Source: Thermoproteota archaeon
GTDB lineage: Archaea; Thermoproteota; Methanomethylicia; Methanomethylicales; Methanomethylicaceae
Assembly (NCBI GenBank): GCA_030055545.1
Contig: JASFYK010000007.1
Coordinates: 1-19,424 of the forward strand
Direction: 5' to 3'
Length of the DNA: 19,424 bases
This document shows, in pieces, positions 5,462 through 12,751 of the stretch. Position 1 is the stretch's first letter, and each line of letters begins with the position of its first letter. Position numbers and translations under genes: made by a program. The notes under the pieces were generated by a model. The model was not told the DNA's origin. It ran no database searches and worked only from the letters and a program-made list of their open reading frames with translations.

Positions 5462-6250
5462 TCAGGCATTGCCTCGGGTTGCATCGACCAATTTTTCCAA
5501 GAATTCTGAAACCTCTTCTTCGTCTCTGAGGTAATACTCCGCACTTGTCAGCTTGGGCACATATCCCACTATTACTCCTATGCCCATGTTTTTCAGGGTT
5601 TTAAATCCATCCTCATCCGTTAGGTCGTCGCCTATGAATATCGGGAGGTGCGTCTCCTCAGAGATCCCCTCGTGGGTCATTATCTCTGATATTGCAGTCC
5701 CTTTATTGGCGCCTGTGCCTGACAATTCTACCACCATCTTACCTTCCGATCTTCTGAGTAGTTGGTGCCTCGAAGCGATTTCGCCAAACAATTTGAGAAG
5801 ATCCCCTATCCGGTCCGCCGCCACGCCCCTATAGTGCAATGCCACTCCAAAGCGTTTTCTCTCAACGATCGCCCCGCTGAAGTCCTTTGTCAAAAGGCGC
5901 AATTCAATCTCTGCAGCTTCTACCTCACTTTGGCATTCGTGAAATTCGTTAACGAGTTGCTTCCGTTCCCCGTTAGGGAATGCGATCTCGAGCCCGTGGC
6001 TTCCTGCATAGGCTATGCCTCCGATCCCGACACGACCCATCAGATCGCTAAGGTCCCTTCCGCTTATGACGCCGACTGGGAACCTCTTCCCTGCCTCCTC
6101 CAGAAGCCTTTTTGTCCTTTCAGAGAGGAATGCATCTGCCGGGTTTTGTACTATTGGCGTCAGCGTGCCGTCATAATCAACAAATAAAGCCGGCTTCCTA
6201 CTTCTTAGAAGAGTGACCAATTCGTCAAAACGTCCGATCGCTGACTTCAT
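5462..6250 (-). CDS. otsB: Trehalose-6-phosphate phosphatase
   Basis: This HAD-superfamily phosphatase removes phosphate from trehalose 6-phosphate, the last step of the OtsA/OtsB route to the compatible solute trehalose. The catalytic DYDGT motif (nucleophile Asp25, acid Asp27) is at 25-29, ISGR at 62-65, GSHG at 83-86 and HYR at 139-141. EGK is at 169-171, NKG at 182-184 and the Mg-binding GDDLTDEDGF at 207-216. The C-terminal AEYYLRDEEEVSEFLEKL is typical. Length is 262 residues. TTG 6253 immediately precedes ATG 6250; the ATG is chosen because AGGTAGG ends 5 bases before it. No T6P synthase is in the window, so substrate supply must come from elsewhere. The gene probably has its own promoter near 6320-6332. 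Confidence 0.93.
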   Translation of the reverse strand: MKSAIGRFDELVTLLRSRKPALFVDYDGTLTPIVQNPADAFLSERTKRLLEEAGKRFPVGVISGRDLSDLMGRVGIGGIAYAGSHGLEIAFPNGERKQLVNEFHECQSEVEAAEIELRLLTKDFSGAIVERKRFGVALHYRGVAADRIGDLLKLFGEIASRHQLLRRSEGKMVVELSGTGANKGTAISEIMTHEGISEETHLPIFIGDDLTDEDGFKTLKNMGIGVIVGYVPKLTSAEYYLRDEEEVSEFLEKLVDATRGNA

Positions 6251-6332
6251 CAATACCTACCTGCGAAAGAATGCTGGCTGCCAAGGTTCCAAGCTGATCT
6301 GAGCAGACATAGCATAATCCAGTTTAAAAAAA

Positions 6333-6599
6333 TCAGAGCTTAAACTCTCTCTTCAATATCTCCAACGCAGTCTTTTTGTCAGGGACCTTCCCGGCTACTA
6401 CCACTTTCTCATTTATCACTACCGCTGGTGTCGAAAGGATGTCGTACTTGTCTGCTTCAGGTGAGAGCGCAGATACGTGCGATATCTCAGCATCTAGCTT
6501 CAGCTCGGCAACAGCCTCTCTGAGAACCTTCTCAGTAGCCTTGCACCTCGCGCAGGGCGGTTCCCCTCCAAATACGAGTATCTTTGCCATGTCGGTCAC
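6333..6599 (-). CDS. Thioredoxin-like CxxC redox protein (Thioredoxin_3 type)
   Basis: An 88-residue small thioredoxin-fold protein. The redox site is CARC (Cys16, Cys19) after the first beta strand, and the cis-proline motif STPAVVI is at 56-62. The VVVAGKVPDKK segment is typical of the short archaeal/bacterial family that includes MTH895-like proteins. It lacks the extra helices of classical thioredoxin. The TATA box TTTATATC (about 6628-6621) lies 25-28 bases before GTG 6599, so the mRNA may be leaderless; ATG 6590 is the alternative. Relatives are often encoded beside PF03773 permeases, and one lies two genes away here. The redox partner is unknown. Confidence 0.88.
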   Translation of the reverse strand: MTDMAKILVFGGEPPCARCKATEKVLREAVAELKLDAEISHVSALSPEADKYDILSTPAVVINEKVVVAGKVPDKKTALEILKREFKL

Positions 6600-6620
6600 A
6601 ATTCAAATAGCCGAATATTT

Positions 6621-6630
6621 AGATATAAAC
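6621..6630 (-). promoter_or_regulatory. TATA box of the thioredoxin-like gene
   Basis: GTTTATATCT on the minus strand is centred about 26 bases upstream of GTG 6599, consistent with leaderless transcription. Confidence 0.5.
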
Positions 6631-6664
6631 TTAACCGCGCGCCCCGAGAAGGGTTCGATATGTA

Positions 6665-7615
6665 CTAGCCCAAGATAAGCTCAAAATACAGTACTAAAAC
6701 GCTTGCCGACAAGAACCCCAGCAGCCCAGCCATGTTCATTCCAGTCTGTTTCACCGTACTGAGTCCTCCAATCATGCAGGTCAGGCAGCTTGCAGCTGCT
6801 GTCGCAAACGGCAACGAGGAGAGAATTGCCAGCCTTGAAAGGTCAAAAGTGCCTGCTGAAAAGCCTGAATAGTGGAGTGAAGCCAATATGCCTGTGCCAG
6901 AGAGCGCCGCTGCCAGCGTGAGACACGAAGCCTTCTTCACACCCATCCTTGTCACTAAGTTCATCTTCTTCGCTGCCATGTCCGCCTCGTAGTCCGGGAT
7001 CTCCACGGTCAATATGAAGTAAAGGCCGTAGAAGATCAGTGGAACTGAGAACAACCCGAACCATGCGTCCAACTGCCCAAAGACTACGAAGTACCCCATT
7101 CCAGGCATTATAAGGCCTGCAGCCAGGGCAGTCGCGACCTCGCCCAGACCTCGGTACGAAAGCCTCAGAGGTGGTGCTGAATAGAACCATCCCAAAAATC
7201 CGCCTGCTAATGCAAAAATAAGAAATGAAGCGCTAAATCCGTACACTACAGTAAATGCCAATGCTGCTGCAGCCGAAAGCAATAGCAATGACTGGGCTAT
7301 TCGGAGCGCCACCCTTTCAAGTTCTTTATGCTCCAACAGGACCCCGCTCCCCCCCGAAAATAAGGTCCGACCCGAGCTCTGGTCGCTGTTCCTGTCGTGG
7401 TAATCGTTGCTGAAGGATACTGAGAGGTGTGCGAAGAAGAAAATCATGTACCCGAAGACCAGCCTGTCGGGCGGGCACGTAGCCCCTCGCAGCTGCGCGA
7501 TGATAGCGCCCATTGTGTAAAGCAACGCACCGGGGACTAGGAAATGGGGTCTCGATAGCTTTAGGATGAGCCTAGTATTGCTCTTCGACCCTGTAGCTAC
7601 TGCCACTTTTTCCAC
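6665..7615 (-). CDS. UbiA-family prenyltransferase (MenA-like)
   Basis: An integral membrane enzyme of 316 residues that transfers a prenyl chain from a prenyl diphosphate to an acceptor. Roughly eight to nine hydrophobic segments are visible. The first aspartate-rich motif, NDYHDRNSD (70-78), matches NDxxDxxxD. The second has Asp208 and Asp212 in EIPDYEAD. YSAPPLRLSYRGLGE (145-159) is close to the MenA/UbiA signature, and the N-terminal KLSRPHFLVPGA is also typical. In archaea this family includes quinone, heme and ether-lipid (DGGGP synthase) enzymes; the motifs lean toward the MenA side, but the acceptor is not determined. The GTG start has no clear ribosome site. It is divergent from the permease across a 112-base AT-rich region. 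Confidence 0.88.
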   Translation of the reverse strand: MEKVAVATGSKSNTRLILKLSRPHFLVPGALLYTMGAIIAQLRGATCPPDRLVFGYMIFFFAHLSVSFSNDYHDRNSDQSSGRTLFSGGSGVLLEHKELERVALRIAQSLLLLSAAAALAFTVVYGFSASFLIFALAGGFLGWFYSAPPLRLSYRGLGEVATALAAGLIMPGMGYFVVFGQLDAWFGLFSVPLIFYGLYFILTVEIPDYEADMAAKKMNLVTRMGVKKASCLTLAAALSGTGILASLHYSGFSAGTFDLSRLAILSSLPFATAAASCLTCMIGGLSTVKQTGMNMAGLLGFLSASVLVLYFELILG

Positions 7616-7683
7616 AAAGATACTTGAGGGCGTCTTGCTAATATTCTCTCCAGATGAAAATATCGATAGTTTCGAATTTGATA

Positions 7684-7697
7684 ATATTTATATATCC
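7684..7697. promoter_or_regulatory. AT-rich divergent promoter (TATA) region
   Basis: ATATTTATATATCC lies 31-44 bases upstream of the permease ATG at 7728, giving a leader of about 10 bases. The mirror AT-rich sequence and a GAATATTAGC further left could drive ubiA in the other direction. Confidence 0.4.
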
Positions 7698-7727
7698 GTC
7701 TTCGTTTCCATTACTCGGCGCAACTTT

Positions 7728-8804
7728 ATGCCTCTAGAACAGATCGCCTTTTTGTTGAACGCTGGACTGCAAACTTTGATCGACTATGTAGGGCAACACA
7801 CTGTGACATGCCTTGTCCCTGCTTTCTTTATTGCGGGAGCCATGAACTATTTCATCTCCAAGGATGTCGTAATCAGGTATCTAGGCTATTCGGCAAGGAG
7901 GTTGACGTCCTTCCCGCTAGCCACATTCTCAAGCATTGGTCTTGCGGTATGCTCGTGCACGGTCATCCCGATCGCTTCTGGGCTCTACAGGAGGGGGAGC
8001 AGCATTGGCCCTGCCTTTATATTCCTATGGACAGCGCCCGCCCTGAACATACTCACGATCACCTACAGCGGCGCTATCCTTGGAATAGAGATGACACTAG
8101 TTAGGATCCTCGCCGCGATATCCTCGTCCCTCATTATAGGTCTGGTCATGGTCACCGTATTCAGGAGAGAAGAGCGGGAAAGGTCGGAGAAGGAGAAGGC
8201 GAAGCCCCATGCCGCTATGACCGGGGCTGAGGTTCTGCACTCGAAAAACTCGCTGATACTCATACTGATGCTCGTGGCGACCCTCCTGCTCCCCAACTAC
8301 CTTGGCGCCGGGAGGGCATATGTGGAGAAGTTGCTGATATTCCTCCCCCTCTTCGTCGCCTCAATGACTTTCGCTTACCTGAAATTCAGCAGGGACGAGA
8401 TCCGCCAATGGTTCCAGGAGACCTGGTGGTTCGTTAAGAAGATCCTCCCTCTCTTGCTCATAGGCGTCTTCATAGTCGGCATAGTCGGTGCCCTAATCCC
8501 GCCCGAGTTTGTCCAACAGGTCTTGGGCGGCAACGGACTCCCGCAGACCTTCCTTGCAAACTTCATAGGGGCAGTTATGTACTTCTCCAGCATGACAGAG
8601 TCCCCATTCGTGAAAGTGATGATGGATCTAGGCATGGGCAAGGCCCCTGCTCTAGCCCTTCTCCTCACCGGCCCGGGAATGAGCCTACCGAGCATGCTGG
8701 CGATCATTCGTGTCTTCACGTTCAGGAAGGCCCTCGTCTACATCCTTACCACGATTGCAGTATCGACAACATCTGCGTTTATATTTGGTAACCTCCTCCT
8801 TTGA
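7728..8804 (+). CDS. PF03773-family permease (ArsP/DUF318 type)
   Basis: A 358-residue polytopic membrane protein with two hydrophobic halves joined by a charged cytoplasmic loop (about residues 145-175, rich in Arg, Glu and Lys). The first half has the family hallmark GLAVCSCTVIPIASGLYRRG with cysteines 75 and 77, and TAPALNI at 102-108. The second half has FIGAVMYFSSMTESPFV and LLLTGPGMSLPSM, the pseudo-repeat of the first. Some members export organoarsenicals; substrates of archaeal ones are mostly unknown. The frame is open back to 7566, but that overlaps ubiA and contains the TATA box, so ATG 7728 is the start. A T7 run follows the stop. The nearby thioredoxin-like gene suggests a thiol-linked function. 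Confidence 0.9.
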   Translation: MPLEQIAFLLNAGLQTLIDYVGQHTVTCLVPAFFIAGAMNYFISKDVVIRYLGYSARRLTSFPLATFSSIGLAVCSCTVIPIASGLYRRGSSIGPAFIFLWTAPALNILTITYSGAILGIEMTLVRILAAISSSLIIGLVMVTVFRREERERSEKEKAKPHAAMTGAEVLHSKNSLILILMLVATLLLPNYLGAGRAYVEKLLIFLPLFVASMTFAYLKFSRDEIRQWFQETWWFVKKILPLLLIGVFIVGIVGALIPPEFVQQVLGGNGLPQTFLANFIGAVMYFSSMTESPFVKVMMDLGMGKAPALALLLTGPGMSLPSMLAIIRVFTFRKALVYILTTIAVSTTSAFIFGNLLL

Positions 8805-9053
8805 TTTTTTTATTTAATTAAAAACCAATCGCTCCTCACAGTAAACTGACCAATAATGAATCATTCCGGACCCTCTCTCCATCCCACTCGATTTGAGTCC
8901 ATCCAAGCATTCTCCATAGCTAGCATCAACCGTAACCAATAACGATGCGCAATGATCATGTTGCGATTTATCGCCCAGAAATCACCCAAATAAAAGAATT
9001 TATATAGCGATTCAAATTAACTTCAGAGGAATCAAAAAAGGAGAGGAATTCGA
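8805..9053. other. Intergenic region: terminator, palindrome and eS19 promoter
   Basis: These 249 bases contain no convincing gene. The permease ends into a T7 run (8805-8811). A short inverted repeat, CGCAA (8948-8952) and TTGCG (8961-8965), surrounds the palindrome ATGATCAT. A TATA box AATTTATATAG (8997-9007) and a GGAGAGG ribosome site precede eS19. The 28-codon frames here look random. Confidence 0.6.
8997..9007 (+). promoter_or_regulatory. TATA box of the ribosomal protein operon
   Basis: AATTTATATAG predicts a start near 9028-9032, giving a leader of about 25 bases before TTG 9054. It is the only clear promoter before ftsY ends, so it probably drives eight genes. Confidence 0.55.
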
Positions 9054-9527
9054 TTGCCATTGGCTCAAGAAGTTCCAGCTGATCGGCTCATATCTGCGGT
9101 GGCTGATTACCTCAAGGCTAATGTTAAGGAGGTAGCCCCGCCATCATGGGCCACATTTGTAAAGACCGGGCCCCATGTCGAGCGCGTACCTGCCCAAACT
9201 GATTTCTGGTATCTGCGCTGCGCCTCCCTCCTCAGGAGGCTCTACGTCGAGAGCCCAGTAGGCGTGGAGCGGCTCAGGAGCCTTTACGGCGGCAGGGCGA
9301 AGAACGGTATGGCAAACGAGCACTTCGTCAAGTCCGGAGGTTCTTCGCTGAGGAAGGCGCTCCAGCAGCTTGAGAAGGCTGGGTTCGTGACCAAGCTGCC
9401 GAGCGGAGGGCGCGCGATAACCGACAGCGGAAGGTCAATACTCGACCGCATAGCGTACAAGCTACTTAAGGAAATTCAAAAGGACATGCCTGAGATGGGG
9501 AAATATCTGCCCGTAAAGCCACAGTGA
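9054..9527 (+). CDS. rps19e: Small-subunit ribosomal protein eS19
   Basis: A 157-residue protein of the archaeal/eukaryotic small subunit, needed for head maturation of the 30S/40S particle. Hallmarks are PPSWATFVKTGPHVERVP, DFWYLRCASLLRRLY, GGRAKNGMANEHF and SSLRKALQQLEKAGFV, which form the winged-helix core. The TTG start is preceded by GGAGAGG at good spacing, and the first residues match family members. It is the first gene of the operon; the PDCD5-like gene follows within 10 bases. Confidence 0.97.
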   Translation: MPLAQEVPADRLISAVADYLKANVKEVAPPSWATFVKTGPHVERVPAQTDFWYLRCASLLRRLYVESPVGVERLRSLYGGRAKNGMANEHFVKSGGSSLRKALQQLEKAGFVTKLPSGGRAITDSGRSILDRIAYKLLKEIQKDMPEMGKYLPVKPQ

Positions 9528-9537
9528 GGTGTATCCC

Positions 9538-9873
9538 GTGTCTGGCTCTCCCGACGAAATCGACCTTATAAAACAGAGGAAGCTCGCCGAGATGAGGCGG
9601 CGTGCAGTCGAGGAGGAGCAGGCAGAGAGGATGCGACAGGAGGCCGAAGCCCAGAAGGCGAATATCCTCAGGGCAATCCTTACTCCTGAGGCAAGGAGCC
9701 GGCTGAACAACCTGAAGATGGTCAAGCCGGAGTTCGCTGAGCAGTTCGAGATCCAGCTGATCCAGCTTGCCAACGAGGGGCGCCTCCCAGTGCCGCTAAC
9801 CGACGAGCACCTCAAGCAGATCCTTTCCCAGGTGCAGTCAAGAAAGAGAGAAATCAGGATAACTAGAATTTGA
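9538..9873 (+). CDS. PDCD5-related DNA-binding protein
   Basis: The archaeal homologue of human PDCD5 (the MTH1615/TFAR19 family). It is a small helical nucleic-acid-binding protein usually encoded beside eS19, and its cellular role is unclear. The N-terminus DEIDLIKQRKLAEMRRRA forms a long charged helix. The core ILTPEARSRLNNLKMVKPE and the C-terminal basic RKREIRITRI are typical. GTG 9529 is also in frame, but GTG 9538 is preferred: GAGGTG (9526-9531) lies just before it and the product then begins MSGSPDEIDLIKQ as in relatives. Length is 111 residues. Confidence 0.93.
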   Translation: MSGSPDEIDLIKQRKLAEMRRRAVEEEQAERMRQEAEAQKANILRAILTPEARSRLNNLKMVKPEFAEQFEIQLIQLANEGRLPVPLTDEHLKQILSQVQSRKREIRITRI

Positions 9874-9882
9874 GGGATTGAT

Positions 9883-10038
9883 ATGGGAAGCAGAAAACAG
9901 ACCAGTGCAAAGAAACGCCTTAACAAGGCAGGCAAGCAGAACAGCCCAGTCCCCCTGTGGGTTGTAGCCAAGACCCGAGGGAAGTTCAGGAGGCACCCAA
10001 AGATGAGGGACTGGCGAAGCCAAAAGCTTGACATCTAA
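9883..10038 (+). CDS. rpl39e: Large-subunit ribosomal protein eL39
   Basis: A 51-residue, highly basic protein lining the lower peptide exit tunnel. It begins MGSRKQTSAKKRLNKAGKQN and continues with PVPLWVVAKTRGKF and the C-terminal RDWRSQKLDI, all close to the archaeal consensus. The start is ATG 9883, with GAGGG in the preceding gap. The gap from the PDCD5-like stop is 9 bases, and eL31 follows 19 bases later, the usual archaeal eL39-eL31-aIF6 order. Confidence 0.96.
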   Translation: MGSRKQTSAKKRLNKAGKQNSPVPLWVVAKTRGKFRRHPKMRDWRSQKLDI

Positions 10039-10057
10039 GTTGATTTGGTGAGCAAAA

Positions 10058-10447
10058 ATGAGCGATGCTGAAAAGGAACGGAAGGATGTCGAAGCCGCAC
10101 CTCCTGCGCCCCCCGCAAAGAAAGAGGCGGAGGCAACAAAGGAGCAGAAAGCGGAGAAGGCTCCTGAGGTCGAAGAGGAGGAGAAGGTCGTTGAGGAGAA
10201 GCTGATTAATGTCAACCTAAGACACGCGTACCTCTCCTATGGCAGAAAGGCAACACCAAAGGCCGTCCGGCTCGTGAAGAAAGTTGCCTCTAAGGCTTTC
10301 AAGACCGAGGAGTCTGAGGTCAGGCTTTCATCCTCAGTAAACGAGTCGCTGTGGCGCAGGGGAAAGACAAAGACCGAAAGGAGAATCTCTCTGCGGGTAC
10401 AGAAGCTCGAGAGCGGAGTTGTCAGGGTGCTAAAGGCGGAGGCCTAG
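10058..10447 (+). CDS. rpl31e: Large-subunit ribosomal protein eL31 with N-terminal extension
   Basis: The conserved eL31 domain begins near residue 48 (EKLINVNLRHAYLSYGRKA) and runs to the end at 129: TPKAVRLVKKVASKAF, VRLSSSVNESLW and KTERRISLRVQKLES. Archaeal eL31 is usually about 80-100 residues, so the first ~45 residues are extra. They are almost only Ala, Pro, Glu and Lys, and should be disordered. The ATG has GGTGAG close upstream and the extension uses normal codons, so it is likely translated; no start codon lies at the domain boundary. Confidence 0.94.
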   Translation: MSDAEKERKDVEAAPPAPPAKKEAEATKEQKAEKAPEVEEEEKVVEEKLINVNLRHAYLSYGRKATPKAVRLVKKVASKAFKTEESEVRLSSSVNESLWRRGKTKTERRISLRVQKLESGVVRVLKAEA

Positions 10448-10452
10448 CTCCC

Positions 10453-11124
10453 TTGTCGATCTCTCGGCTCTCCCTTTACGGGAACCCTAACATAGGTGCT
10501 TTCACCTTCTCGACCGACTCTTTTTTACTAGTACCGCCCGACATACCTGACGGGACGCTCAAAGAATTCTCTGAGACCTTGGGCGTTCCGGCTTACCGAA
10601 CGACCGTCTCAGGAAGCGTCCTTCTGGGCATATTCACCATAGGTAATTCTAGGGGGATCATACTACCCGGTACTGCGACAGACACTGAAGTCCAGCAGAT
10701 CGAGCAGATGACGTCCGTCCCTGTCGCGGTTTATGAGGGCAAGGTCAACGCCCTCGGTAATATGGTCCTCTTGGGCGAAAGCGCAGCCGTTGTCGGCCGC
10801 GGCGCAGACAAAAGACTTATGGATCTTATAAGGTCGCATTTGGGCGTTGAAGTATACGAGGGCAGCATAGCCGGAATAAACATGCCGGGGGTCTGTGCAG
10901 TGGCTAACAAGAAGGGGATCGTCTCCCACCCGCTCACTAGCGAGGTCGAGCTCAGCAACCTGAGCAAAATATTTAATATACCAGTGGACGTTTCTACCGT
11001 TAACTGCGGTTCTCCGTACCTGAGGGTGGGCATAACCGCCAATTCGTACGGTGCAGTTGTGGGTCAGGAGACGACCGGGCCAGAGATGGCAAGGATCGAA
11101 TCTTCATTGGGACTTACAGGGTGA
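10453..11124 (+). CDS. eif6: Translation initiation factor 6 (aIF6)
   Basis: aIF6 binds the large subunit at the uL14 face and blocks premature joining of subunits. The product has 223 residues and the pseudo-fivefold repeat architecture of the family. Visible hallmarks are YGNPNIGAF near the N-terminus, repeated G-N-x-x-G/G-I-x-x-P elements such as IGNSRGIILPG, NALGNMVL and VANKKGIVSHP, and the ending SYGAVVGQETTGPEMARIE. The frame is open from inside eL31, but TTG 10453 lies 5 bases after the eL31 stop, has GGAGG about 10 bases upstream, and gives the standard N-terminus. Confidence 0.96.
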   Translation: MSISRLSLYGNPNIGAFTFSTDSFLLVPPDIPDGTLKEFSETLGVPAYRTTVSGSVLLGIFTIGNSRGIILPGTATDTEVQQIEQMTSVPVAVYEGKVNALGNMVLLGESAAVVGRGADKRLMDLIRSHLGVEVYEGSIAGINMPGVCAVANKKGIVSHPLTSEVELSNLSKIFNIPVDVSTVNCGSPYLRVGITANSYGAVVGQETTGPEMARIESSLGLTG

Positions 11125-11130
11125 TGGTGT

Positions 11131-11325
11131 ATGGAAAAGAACTACGTGGTTAAGGGCAAGATGAAGCAACTCTTCGAATGGGTTGGATTTGAGAAGTCCG
11201 TTTCTGCTCCCAACGAGACGCGCGCAAGGGAGAAGGCGCTGAGCACACTGGGCGGGAACCACAAATTAAGGCGCTTCCAGATAAAAATAGAGTCGGTACG
11301 AGAGGAGCCGGTGAAGGCAGAATGA
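11131..11325 (+). CDS. rplX: Large-subunit ribosomal protein eL20 (L18a/LX)
   Basis: A 64-residue archaeal LX protein, the counterpart of half of eukaryotic eL20. It starts MEKNYVVKGKMKQLFEWVGF and contains the conserved KSVSAPNETRAREKALSTLGGNHKLRR and IKIESVRE. GGTGATGGTG lies directly before ATG 11131. The stop overlaps the prefoldin start in an ATGA arrangement, indicating translational coupling. Confidence 0.95.
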   Translation: MEKNYVVKGKMKQLFEWVGFEKSVSAPNETRAREKALSTLGGNHKLRRFQIKIESVREEPVKAE

Positions 11326-11768
11326 CCTCTCCCCAGCCTTCGCAGAGGGAAGTCCTGGACGAGCTGCTCCTTGAGTTCTCGAATCTGAAGGCATACGCTG
11401 ATGCAATACGCCAGCAGATCGAGCTCACAACCAATATCCTCGCCGAGCTCGTCCTCTCAAAGTCCTCTCTGGAGGAGATTAATGCCAGAGGCGGGAACGG
11501 CGAAGTTCTAGTCCACGTTGGAGCGGGGAACCACATCCGCGTCCAGCTCAATTCGGTCCAGAGCGTTATAGTCGGGGTAGGTGCGGGTTACTCTGTCGAG
11601 AAGGGCATCTCTGATGCAATCGCCGAAATGGAATCCCGGATAAAGCAGGCGCAGGAGCAGTCAGTCAAGCTGCAGGACCAGTACAGCAAGGTATCTCAGA
11701 GGCTCGTTCAAGTACAAGAGCAAGTGGACAGCATATACGCAAAGCTTGAGGCCACCGGGCAGGCGTGA
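11322..11768 (+). CDS. pfdA: Prefoldin alpha subunit
   Basis: A component of the hexameric (alpha2 beta4) prefoldin chaperone, which hands unfolded proteins to the thermosome. The 148-residue product has the expected pattern: an N-terminal coiled-coil helix (about 7-58), a beta-hairpin region VLVHVGAGNHIRVQL to SVIVGVGAGYSVEKG, and a C-terminal coiled-coil helix (about 98-144) rich in Gln, Glu and Ser. The YSVEK segment is a good family marker. It overlaps LX by 4 bases and is followed by ftsY after 3 bases, as in many archaea. Confidence 0.95.
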   Translation: MTSPQPSQREVLDELLLEFSNLKAYADAIRQQIELTTNILAELVLSKSSLEEINARGGNGEVLVHVGAGNHIRVQLNSVQSVIVGVGAGYSVEKGISDAIAEMESRIKQAQEQSVKLQDQYSKVSQRLVQVQEQVDSIYAKLEATGQA

Positions 11769-11771
11769 GAC

Positions 11772-12677
11772 TTGTTCGATAGGCTGAAGAAGGCCATAGG
11801 AAACCTAGTCGATCAGATCTCTTCAAAGAAAATATCCGAGGCTGATTTGGAGTCCCTGCTGTGGGACTTCCAAATGTCTTTAGTCGAGTGCGATGTCGCG
11901 CTGCCCGTTGCCGAAGAGATCTCAAACAAGATCAAGGAGAGGCTTGTCGGCTCAAAGGTTGGGCTCTTTGACGATCTCCGCCCTATAGTGGAGTCTGAAC
12001 TCAGGGCAATACTGAAGGAGACTCTCGCTTATTCCGACCTCTTCAGCCTCATCGGCGCCAAGAGGCCATTCGTGATAATGTTCGTAGGGGTCAACGGAAC
12101 CGGAAAGACGACCACAATCGCCAAGGTTGCCAAGCACCTCAAAGACAAGGGGCTGAGCGTTATTTTTGCATGCGGCGACACATACAGGGCCGGATCGGAG
12201 GAACAGATCGAGACCCACGCTGGGCGGCTAGGCGTCAAGGTCATAAAGCACAAGTACGGAGCAGATCCCGCAGCCGTGGCATACGACGCAGTCCTCCACG
12301 CCAAGAACAACGGCATCGACGTGGTCCTGATCGATACCGCTGGAAGGATGCAGACGGACAGAGACCTGATGGACGAGCTCATGAAGATACGCCGTGTCGC
12401 CTCTCCAGACCTCACAGTGTTCGTTGGGGACTCCCTTGCTGGGAACGACGCCCTGCAGCAGGCATCCGAGTTCAACAAATACGTCAAGATCGACGGCGTG
12501 ATCCTTACCAAAGTCGATGCAGACGCGAAGGGCGGATCCGCCATCTCTATCTCGAATGCCCTCAGGAGGCCCATATTCTTCCTCGGCATAGGTCAGGGCT
12601 ATGACGACATTGTGCCATTCGACCCCGAGTGGGTAATTGACAACATCTTGGCAAAGCAACAAAAGGTCTCGGGCTAA
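11772..12677 (+). CDS. ftsY: Signal recognition particle receptor FtsY
   Basis: The SRP receptor GTPase, which docks ribosome-nascent chain complexes at the membrane. It has 301 residues: an N domain (about 1-95, with DLESLLWDFQMSLVECDVA) and a G domain. Walker A, GVNGTGKT, is at 106-113, DTYRAGSEEQ at 136-145, DTAGR at 188-192, TKVD at 246-249 and DAKGG at 251-255. The C-terminal FFLGIGQGYDDIVPFDPEW is the usual FtsY ending. There is no long acidic A domain, as expected for archaea. The TTG start at 11772 is the only one giving the normal N-terminus. It is the last gene of the eS19 operon. Confidence 0.97.
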   Translation: MFDRLKKAIGNLVDQISSKKISEADLESLLWDFQMSLVECDVALPVAEEISNKIKERLVGSKVGLFDDLRPIVESELRAILKETLAYSDLFSLIGAKRPFVIMFVGVNGTGKTTTIAKVAKHLKDKGLSVIFACGDTYRAGSEEQIETHAGRLGVKVIKHKYGADPAAVAYDAVLHAKNNGIDVVLIDTAGRMQTDRDLMDELMKIRRVASPDLTVFVGDSLAGNDALQQASEFNKYVKIDGVILTKVDADAKGGSAISISNALRRPIFFLGIGQGYDDIVPFDPEWVIDNILAKQQKVSG

Positions 12678-12718
12678 TCCCCCTATTCGTCAATCGAAAA
12701 GGTTTTGAGGCTCGACTC

Positions 12719-12729
12719 GATAATTAAAG
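12719..12729 (+). promoter_or_regulatory. TATA box of argF
   Basis: GATAATTAAAG is centred 27-28 bases before ATG 12752, so the argF transcript should be leaderless or nearly so. No ribosome site is seen before the ATG. Confidence 0.55.
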
Positions 12730-12751
12730 AACCTTCTGGTGCGTAATTTCT

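Noticed and set aside
8805..9053. Short frames in the permease-eS19 gap
   Set aside because: The longest are under 30 codons, lack ribosome sites and give no sensible protein.
9462..10034. 190-codon minus-strand frame opposite the PDCD5-like and eL39 genes
   Set aside because: It runs antisense to two confidently identified genes; the Ser/Leu/Phe-rich product is typical of antisense translation.
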